A model generated the notes under the pieces. That model was given only the letters and a program-made list of their open reading frames with translations. It searched no databases and was not told the origin of the DNA. This document shows positions 1-5,365 of a DNA stretch of 6,749 bases, in pieces; within the stretch, counting starts at the first letter, position 1, and the number at the start of each line of letters is the position of its first letter. The DNA lies in NCBI GenBank assembly GCA_030146905.1, contig JASLAV010000389.1, positions 1 through 6,749 on the forward strand, written 5' to 3'. A program made the position numbers and the translations under genes. The DNA is from Lentzea sp. (lineage in GTDB: Bacteria; Actinomycetota; Actinomycetes; Mycobacteriales; Pseudonocardiaceae).

Positions 1-471
1 TTCTTCGCGCACGGTGTCGTGATGGAGTGCCACCTGCAGAACGTCCTGGTCGGTGTGGACACCGCCGGGATGCCCGTGCAGGCGATCTACCGCGACCCCG
101 AGGGCATGCGCCTGCTGCCGCGCCACGCCGATCTGCTGTCCTCGGTGGACGGTCCAGGCGGGACCAGGGGCGTGTCCGAGACCAAGGGGTGGGAGCGGCT
201 GCAGTACTGCCTCGTCGTGAACCACCTCGTCGAGATCGCCGGTGCGGTGCTGGCCAGGCATCCCGGCCTGGACGTGTGGGCGGAGGCGCGTGCCGTTTTT
301 GCCGCCTATGCCCGTGATCACGGCCCGCGGGAGCTGCTGACGTCGTTGCTGGAGAGCCCGTTCGTGCCCGCGAAGGCGAACCTGTTGCTGCGCTGGACGC
401 GCGCGGAGGGCGCGGCGAGCCGGTATGTCGACTTCCCGAACCCACTGGACAGGAACGCCTCACGTCGTTGA
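1..471 (+). CDS. IucA/IucC-family NIS siderophore synthetase, C-terminal part (5' truncated)
   Basis: This is the last 156 codons of a gene that begins before the window; the frame is open from base 1 to the TGA at 469-471. The fragment begins with FFAHGVVMECHLQNVLV and continues with IYRDPEG and LQYCLVVNHLVEI. These match the C-terminal half of IucA/IucC proteins, where a His-Gly...Glu-x-His-x-Gln-Asn block is followed by an Arg-Asp...Glu-Gly block and then a helical FhuF-like region. Enzymes of this family use ATP to join a carboxylate such as citrate, or a derivative, to an amine or hydroxylamine, building hydroxamate or carboxylate siderophores in the cytoplasm. The substrate type cannot be told because the N-terminal half is missing. 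The end of the protein (NPLDRNASRR) looks natural rather than broken. The next gene follows within about 35 bases, so the two may be co-transcribed. Family assignment is firm; the specific siderophore is unknown. Confidence 0.88.
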   Translation, partial: FFAHGVVMECHLQNVLVGVDTAGMPVQAIYRDPEGMRLLPRHADLLSSVDGPGGTRGVSETKGWERLQYCLVVNHLVEIAGAVLARHPGLDVWAEARAVFAAYARDHGPRELLTSLLESPFVPAKANLLLRWTRAEGAASRYVDFPNPLDRNASRR

Positions 472-505
472 CACCCTTTTCGCGGCGCCAATAGCGTGCT
501 GGTTC

Positions 506-1723
506 GTGACGAATCGCTGGCGCACCCTGATCCCCACGGTCCTCGTCGTGGGCGCCCTGCTCACCCCCGCAGCCGAAGCCGGACGCCCTGCCTGGTTCAC
601 CTCCTGGGCCCAGTCGCAGCAGAACCTCGCTCCCACGGCCGTGCGCGACCAGTCGATGCGCATGATCACCCACCTGAGCCAGGGAGGCAGCGCCGTCCGG
701 GTGCGCGTCCAGAACACGTTCGGCACCCAGCCCCTGACCCTCGACCACACCACCGTCGCACTGAGCGCGGGCGGTGCGGAGGTCTCGGACGTCCGCGACG
801 TGGCGTTCGGCGGCCGTCGTGCCGTGACGCTGCAACCGGGCGCGTCGACGTGGAGCGACCAGGTCCCGCTGACGACCGCCCCCGGCGCCGACCTGGCCGT
901 GAGCATGCACGTGGCGGGCGAGGCGGTGCCCGGCCGCCACGACTCGGCGTTCCGCGACAACTACCTGACCGCCGCGGGCACCGGCGACCACACCGCCGCC
1001 CAGGGCGGGGCCTACACCCAGAAGGTCCAGTCCACCTACGTGGTCACCGCCGTGGACGTCTTCAACCCGCGCCTGAAGGGCGCGATCGTGCCGTTCGGCA
1101 GCTCGGTGGTGGACGGCGTGGGCAGCACCGACTGCGGTCCCGGCTGCACCGAGCTCGGCACCGACAAGCGGTGGACCGACGTCCTGGCGCGCCGGATCAC
1201 CGCGGAGCTCCCCGCCGGCGCCCGGCTCACCGTCGCGAACGCGGGCATCAGCGGCACCACCAGCGCCGTCTGCCCCGGGAACTCGCCCGGCATCAAGGGC
1301 CTGGACGCCATGTCCCGCCTGGAACGGGACGTTCTCGCCCTGCACGGCGTAACCGACGTCATCTACTACTACGGCACCAACGACCTGGCGAACGGCTGCT
1401 CGGCCGCGGACATCATCACCAGCTACCGCGCGGTCTTCGCCCGCCTCCGCGCCGCCGGTGTGGCCGTCCACGTCACGCCGATCACGCCGCGCCCCGGCTA
1501 CAGCGACCAGAACAACGTCGACCGCCACGCCGTCAACTCGTTCGTGAGGCGGGGCGGCGACTGCTCCGGCACCTGCGCGTCCGTGACGGACTTCGACCAG
1601 GTCCTCTCCGATCCCACCAAGCCGAACGGCATCTACCCGCCCTACGACACCGGTGACGGCGTGCACGCCAACATCGCGGGTCAGCAGGCGATCGCCGACT
1701 ACATCGACCTGGCGGACCTCTGA
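506..1723 (+). CDS. Secreted SGNH/GDSL-family hydrolase (esterase/lipase-like)
   Basis: A 405-residue protein is predicted from GTG 506. That start gives a clean signal peptide: Thr-Asn-Arg-Trp-Arg, a hydrophobic core (LIPTVLVVGALL), then cleavage after Ala-Glu-Ala near residue 25. An in-frame ATG at 425 would add 27 residues in front and overlap the siderophore gene by 47 bases; neither start has a strong ribosome site. Residues about 26-190 form the beta-rich N-terminal domain common in actinomycete members (mature protein begins GRPAWFTSWAQSQQ). The catalytic domain follows. Block I is FGSSVVDG with nucleophile Ser200, block II is NAGISG (Gly247), block III is GTND (Asn292), and block V is DGVH (Asp384, His387). 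All four catalytic positions are present, but the usual GDS reads GSS. Six cysteines (210, 214, 256, 298, 353, 357) suit three disulfides in an exported enzyme. The natural ester substrate is unknown; polysaccharide acetyl groups, lipids or siderophore esters are all possible. Confidence 0.9.
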   Translation: MTNRWRTLIPTVLVVGALLTPAAEAGRPAWFTSWAQSQQNLAPTAVRDQSMRMITHLSQGGSAVRVRVQNTFGTQPLTLDHTTVALSAGGAEVSDVRDVAFGGRRAVTLQPGASTWSDQVPLTTAPGADLAVSMHVAGEAVPGRHDSAFRDNYLTAAGTGDHTAAQGGAYTQKVQSTYVVTAVDVFNPRLKGAIVPFGSSVVDGVGSTDCGPGCTELGTDKRWTDVLARRITAELPAGARLTVANAGISGTTSAVCPGNSPGIKGLDAMSRLERDVLALHGVTDVIYYYGTNDLANGCSAADIITSYRAVFARLRAAGVAVHVTPITPRPGYSDQNNVDRHAVNSFVRRGGDCSGTCASVTDFDQVLSDPTKPNGIYPPYDTGDGVHANIAGQQAIADYIDLADL

Positions 1724-1734
1724 GGGCTCGGCGA

Positions 1735-1750
1735 AGCCGCCGCGTCGGCT
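1735..1750 (+). terminator. Weak inverted repeat after the SGNH gene, possible terminator
   Basis: AGCCG and CGGCT form a perfect 5-bp stem with a 6-base loop, 11 bases after the hydrolase stop. A competing small hairpin (CGGC-GAA-GCCG, 1729-1739) overlaps it. There is no T-tract, so this is only a possible actinomycete-style terminator. Short GC-rich inverted repeats are expected by chance in DNA of this composition. Confidence 0.22.
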
Positions 1751-1798
1751 GAACCTGTCGCTCGCGAGAGCTACACCCCGGTGTCCGCTCCGGCGGGA

Positions 1799-1826
1799 TT
1801 CTCCGGCTCGAAAATCTCCCTAGCGT
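1799..1826 (+). promoter_or_regulatory. Possible promoter for the CPBP protease gene
   Basis: TTCTCC (1799-1804) and TAGCGT (1821-1826) are separated by 16 bases and lie about 45 bases before the ATG at 1872. The -10-like element fits the loose TAnnnT pattern of actinomycete housekeeping promoters, while the -35-like element is poor. The local stretch CTCGAAAATCTCCCTAG is the most A/T-rich part of this gap. This is a pattern-based guess only. Confidence 0.3.
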
Positions 1827-1856
1827 CTGCGGGGCAAGCCTTCCCCCGCTGACAGC

Positions 1857-1863
1857 AAGGAAG
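1857..1863 (+). promoter_or_regulatory. Ribosome binding site of the CPBP protease gene
   Basis: AAGGAAG ends 8 bases before the ATG at 1872 and is a good purine-rich Shine-Dalgarno match. It supports that ATG as the start of the protease gene. Confidence 0.65.
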
Positions 1864-1871
1864 TCGGAGTC

Positions 1872-2750
1872 ATGGAGCAGAGTGCCTTCCCTGGCCGTTC
1901 CGCCGTCGAGCCGCCCGAGAGCAGGCGGCGGTTGCGCAGGTTCCGGTTCCCGGTCCTGTTCGTGACGCTGTTCGTCCTGATGCTGGCAGTGGTCGGGATC
2001 GACACGCTCGTCGCGCCACTGCCCCTGCTCGCGCTGCCGGTCGGCGTGGGGCTGGCCGTGGCCGGACTGGTCTGCTACCGCCGGTTGTCGCGGTACGTCG
2101 AGATGCGCGACATCGTGCTGGAGGTGGCGCCGCGCAACCGGTGGGCGGGGCTGGGCAAGGGCGCGCTGCTCGGGTTCGGGTTGTTCTGCGCCATGCTGCT
2201 GCTCATCGGGATGTTCGGCGGGTGGGACGGCCTGTCGTCAGGGTCGTTCCTCGGTGCGCTGGGGATCGCGGGGATGATGGCGAGCGTCGCGACCATGGAG
2301 GAGGTGCTGTTCCGCGGGGTGCTCTTCCGCATCCTGGAGGAGCGGACCGGCACCGTGATCGCGCTGGTCGTGTCGTCGTTGCTGTTCGGCATGACGCACA
2401 TCGTCAACACCAACGCCACGCTGTGGGGTGCGTTGTCGATCGGGCTCACCGGTGGCGCGATGCTGGCCGCCGCGTACGTCGTGACCCGGTCGCTGTGGTT
2501 CCCGATCGGCCTGCACTTCGCCTGGAACTTCACCCACGCCGGCGTCTTCGGCATCGCGGTGTCCGGGTCGGACAACGTGCCGGACGGGCTGCTGCACCTC
2601 GGCATCGAAGGCCCCGCGGTGCTCACCGGTGGCACGTTCGGTCCCGAAGCAAGCCTGATGGCGCTGCTGGTCTGCTTCACGGCCACCGCGCTGATGCTGA
2701 GCCAGGCCGCCCGCACCGGCAGGATCCGGCCCCGGCCGCGAAAGTCCTGA
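1872..2750 (+). CDS. CPBP-family intramembrane glutamic endopeptidase (Abi/CAAX-protease-like)
   Basis: This 292-residue, multi-pass membrane protein starts at an ATG with a good ribosome site. A basic N-terminus (Arg-rich, residues 18-25) precedes hydrophobic segments at about 26-43, 48-69, 96-115, 126-140, 161-175, 184-204 and 261-280. The three family motifs are intact. Motif 1 is EEVLFR (Glu143, Glu144, Arg148), motif 2 is FGMTH (Phe172, His176) and motif 3 is HFAWN (His215, Asn219). These residues form the in-membrane active site of the Rce1/CPBP superfamily, in which a glutamate activates water for peptide cleavage. Bacterial members are linked to bacteriocin self-immunity, processing of membrane or lipid-modified peptides, and protein secretion, but the substrate of this one cannot be read from sequence. 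It is flanked by gaps of about 150 and 100 bases, so it may be transcribed alone. Family is firm; role is open. Confidence 0.92.
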   Translation: MEQSAFPGRSAVEPPESRRRLRRFRFPVLFVTLFVLMLAVVGIDTLVAPLPLLALPVGVGLAVAGLVCYRRLSRYVEMRDIVLEVAPRNRWAGLGKGALLGFGLFCAMLLLIGMFGGWDGLSSGSFLGALGIAGMMASVATMEEVLFRGVLFRILEERTGTVIALVVSSLLFGMTHIVNTNATLWGALSIGLTGGAMLAAAYVVTRSLWFPIGLHFAWNFTHAGVFGIAVSGSDNVPDGLLHLGIEGPAVLTGGTFGPEASLMALLVCFTATALMLSQAARTGRIRPRPRKS

Positions 2751-2796
2751 GTGGACCCCAGGTCGCCCGATCCGCCGATTGAGACGCGAACCGAAA

Positions 2797-2810
2797 AGAG
2801 AGCGCTTTCA
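2797..2810 (+). promoter_or_regulatory. LacI/cre-like operator palindrome upstream of the glycosyltransferase gene
   Basis: AGAGAGCGCTTTCA has the central AGCGCT palindrome and a near-perfect right half of the TGAAAGCGCTTTCA-type site used by LacI-family regulators. It differs from that site at positions 1 and 4, and from the looser cre pattern TGWNANCGNTNWCA only at position 1 (consensus recalled from general knowledge). A -10-like TACGTT follows at 2814-2819 without a convincing -35 element. The position, 45 bases before the preferred GTG start, fits an operator overlapping a promoter. If it is real, the downstream operon may respond to a sugar or other small effector. Confidence 0.38.
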
Positions 2811-2844
2811 TGCTACGTTCGGATGAGAGTCGGCAACTCGGAGT

Positions 2845-2848
2845 GGAG
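2845..2848 (+). promoter_or_regulatory. Ribosome binding site that decides the glycosyltransferase start
   Basis: GGAG lies 6 bases before the in-frame GTG at 2855, the ideal spacing. The alternative ATG at 2810 has no comparable site, lies within the operator-like palindrome, and would add 15 residues (starting LRSDESRQ) that do not look like part of the fold. Confidence 0.6.
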
Positions 2849-2854
2849 CGGCCT

Positions 2855-5365
2855 GTGCCCGTCCTTTGGGGTGTCTCGTTCGACGCCACGGCCATGTCCG
2901 GTGTGGTGGTGGAGTTCATCAAGATCGCGAAGTCCTTCGCGGGCAGGGGTTTCGGGGTCCACCTCGACCTCGGCTACGACATCAAGGCCGACAAGGGACG
3001 TTTCTTCCAGCCCTACCAGCACGAACACGTGCCGGAGTGGATCACCCTGGACCGCGTCGACGGCATCTCGGACATCACCGGGTACGACCAGGAGTTCGTG
3101 GCGTCGACCCTGGAGGCGGTGCGGCGCGACCAGGTCGTGGACGCCGATCGCATCGTCTCGGAGCTCGCCGGCGCGATCGTGCGGACCTGGGAGGACCGCG
3201 GCGTCACGCTCGTGATGGTCGAGAACGGCACGTTGCCGGAGAACGTCGTCTACACGCGAGCGCTGTACCGGGCGATCGAGATTTACGGTGCGACCCATGG
3301 CCTTGGCCGGTACGTCCTGTGGCGCGACCACGACCTGATGTGGCAGAGCGAACCGGACAAGTACGGCAGTTTTCCCTATCCGGCAACGCCTCCGATGGTG
3401 AACTCGCCGCACATCCACTACTTCGCGCTGCACGAGGAAGCGAAACGGCGCACGCTGGAGTGGATGCCGCACCTGCGCGCGCTCGACGTCCTGCCGAACA
3501 CGTTCACACCACCCAGCCGTCCTGGGCGAACGGACTTCCGCGAGCACTTCGGGGTTCCCCCGCACGCGAGGCTCGTCGCCAGGATCACCAGGATCATCCC
3601 GCAGAAGCGCATCGACCGTGACCTGCACCTGCTCGCACTGCTCCCGGACACCTGCCTGTTCATCGCGGGCGACACCGAGGAGAACCCGGAGGAGACCGCG
3701 AAGCTGCGGGCACTGGCCGAGGAGCTGGGCGTGGCCGTCGTGTTCGGTGGCGTGCTCGAACCGTGCGAGTCGGCGGGGGACGGGTTCTCGGTGCGCGACC
3801 TGCTGGCACACGCCGACGTCGTGTCGTTCCTGACGTCGTACGACTACGAGAGCTACGGCAACCCGATCGGCGAGGCGATCGCGGCCGGTGTGCCGTACAT
3901 CGCGAGCCGGTACGCCCTGTACGACACGGTGTACGCGGGCTTCGAGGCACCGGTGCTGGACATCCTGGAGCACGACCTGCCGACGCCGGAGTTCGCCGGG
4001 CAGGTCCTGGAACTCATGACGAACGCGGAGAGGCGGGCGGAAGTGGTGGCGCACAACCAACAGCTCGGCATGCACAACCGCGCGGCCGCGGAGGAGCTGG
4101 TGAGCGGCCTGTTCCCGCCGCCGATGGGCGAGAAGGTGCGGATCAGCGTGGTGCTGCCGGTGTACGACGAGGCGGCGAACATCGAGGCCGTGCTGCAGTC
4201 CCTGCACGACCAGGACGACATCGACCACGACACGTACGAGATCGTGCTGGTGGACAACAACTCCACCGACGACACGGTCGCGCTCGCCCGCAGGTTCGCC
4301 GAACGGTCGAAGGTCGGCCTGCACGTGATCAGCGAACGCGAACAGGGCGTCGCGTGCGCGCGCAGGACCGGTATGGAGTTCGCCGCCCGGCGCAGCCGCA
4401 ACCGCAAGGACCCCGGCGAGCGCTTCTACCTGGTCTCGGCCGACGCGGACTGCCGGGTGGACCGCCGGTGGCTGACCGAGCTGTTCGCGGCGATGGAGAA
4501 GGACAAGGCCGCGATCGGCGTGTGCGACTACTACTACAACCCCGACCACTTCGTCGGCAGGCCGCGGCTCTGGGACGCGATCCAGCGCACGTTGCGCTGC
4601 CGGGCGGTGACGTTCTCGCTGTTCGGCGGTTTCCCCGACGGCAAGGGCTTCGCGGTGGAGCGGGAGGCCTACGAGCGCGTCGGCGGGATCGAGATCTTCT
4701 ACCAGCTGCGGAACGGGCGGTTCGTCAACCACCTGTCCGACGACTGGGACTTCGGCATCAAGGTCCGCGGCGCCGGCTACGACATCACCTACGCGCCGCT
4801 GTCCAAGGTCGAGATCAACCCCCGGCGCGTCAACCACGCCCTCGACGAGGTGATCACCGGTCGTGCCTACGGCAACGACGGCATCATCGTCATGCGCGAC
4901 ATCAGGCCGGAGGCCCCGCCGCGGACGGTCGACCTCACCGAGGCGGAGGCGTTGCAGGCCTGGGAGTTCTCCGTGAAGGACTTCACCCCGAAGAACACGA
5001 TCCTGCCCGTCCTGCTCACACCGTCCTTCCTGGACGACGACGCGGTGGTGGAGTTCTTCGGCGAGGACCTCGCCCACCGGCTGGGGGAGCGCATCGCGGA
5101 GATCAAGGCCGAGATGAGCGTCGTCGACTTCCTCCCGATCCACTCCTACAAGACGCCGTCCTACCGGCTCTACCTCGAGTTCAGGGACGAGATCTTCGCC
5201 AGGTTGCGCGCCACCGTCGGCGAGGACATCGGCTACCCGCCACCGTTGCCGGAGTGCTTCGACGACGTGCCGGAGGACAGGTTCGCCGAGTTCGTGAAGT
5301 ACTACTGCGAGGACAGGGAGTCGGGGGAGGCGCACAACTACTTCGGCAATGGAGGCGTGTTCTGA
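2855..5365 (+). CDS. Two-module glycosyltransferase: GT4-like N-terminus fused to GT2 domain with a C-terminal tail
   Basis: An 836-residue cytoplasmic protein is predicted from GTG 2855; ATG 2810 is the alternative. Residues about 1-410 are a GT-B, GT4-like module. They include VLWGVSFDATAMSGVV near the N-terminus, WRDHD at 157-160, RITRIIPQKR (243-252, with the phosphate-binding Arg/Lys positions) and the family E-x7-E signature (Glu332, Glu340 in ESYGNPIGEAIAAGVP). Residues about 428-665 are a GT-A, GT2 module. It shows VVLPVYDEAANI (Pro435), the nucleotide-binding VDNNSTDD (Asp467), a DAD metal-binding motif (Asp530, Asp532) and a DDWDFGIKVR block (629-638) at the catalytic-base position. 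No membrane segment is seen. The last 170 residues are acidic, soluble and not recognised. Both modules keep their key residues, so the protein probably adds two different sugars or extends a chain in two steps; donors and acceptor are unknown. Its stop overlaps the start of the radical SAM gene, indicating joint action. Confidence 0.9.
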   Translation: MPVLWGVSFDATAMSGVVVEFIKIAKSFAGRGFGVHLDLGYDIKADKGRFFQPYQHEHVPEWITLDRVDGISDITGYDQEFVASTLEAVRRDQVVDADRIVSELAGAIVRTWEDRGVTLVMVENGTLPENVVYTRALYRAIEIYGATHGLGRYVLWRDHDLMWQSEPDKYGSFPYPATPPMVNSPHIHYFALHEEAKRRTLEWMPHLRALDVLPNTFTPPSRPGRTDFREHFGVPPHARLVARITRIIPQKRIDRDLHLLALLPDTCLFIAGDTEENPEETAKLRALAEELGVAVVFGGVLEPCESAGDGFSVRDLLAHADVVSFLTSYDYESYGNPIGEAIAAGVPYIASRYALYDTVYAGFEAPVLDILEHDLPTPEFAGQVLELMTNAERRAEVVAHNQQLGMHNRAAAEELVSGLFPPPMGEKVRISVVLPVYDEAANIEAVLQSLHDQDDIDHDTYEIVLVDNNSTDDTVALARRFAERSKVGLHVISEREQGVACARRTGMEFAARRSRNRKDPGERFYLVSADADCRVDRRWLTELFAAMEKDKAAIGVCDYYYNPDHFVGRPRLWDAIQRTLRCRAVTFSLFGGFPDGKGFAVEREAYERVGGIEIFYQLRNGRFVNHLSDDWDFGIKVRGAGYDITYAPLSKVEINPRRVNHALDEVITGRAYGNDGIIVMRDIRPEAPPRTVDLTEAEALQAWEFSVKDFTPKNTILPVLLTPSFLDDDAVVEFFGEDLAHRLGERIAEIKAEMSVVDFLPIHSYKTPSYRLYLEFRDEIFARLRATVGEDIGYPPPLPECFDDVPEDRFAEFVKYYCEDRESGEAHNYFGNGGVF
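5351..5355 (+). promoter_or_regulatory. Ribosome binding site of the radical SAM gene, inside the glycosyltransferase gene
   Basis: GGAGG lies in the last codons of the glycosyltransferase gene, 9 bases before the ATG at 5365. With the TGATG stop/start overlap, it indicates translational coupling of the two genes. Confidence 0.7.

Noticed and set aside
496..1656. A 386-codon + strand frame inside the SGNH gene.
   Set aside because: Arg/Pro/His-rich out-of-frame translation without motifs; the overlapping frame encodes the complete hydrolase.
2141..2782. A 213-codon + strand frame within the CPBP gene.
   Set aside because: Low-complexity Arg/Ala/Val/His-rich out-of-frame product; the CPBP motifs lie in the other frame.
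2779..2819. TTGAGA (2779-2784) as a -35 box paired with TACGTT (2814-2819).
   Set aside because: The spacer is 29 bases, far beyond the normal 16-19, so they cannot form one sigma-70-type promoter.
2788..2819. GAAC...CGTT as an ECF sigma factor promoter.
   Set aside because: The spacer is 24 bases against the usual 16-17, and the -35 element lacks the leading GG.
5320..5362. The C-terminal end HNYFGNGGVF as a peptide precursor tail modified by the radical SAM enzyme.
   Set aside because: It is attached to a large enzyme with no leader-core organisation or recognition element, so there is no support for it being a ribosomal peptide substrate.
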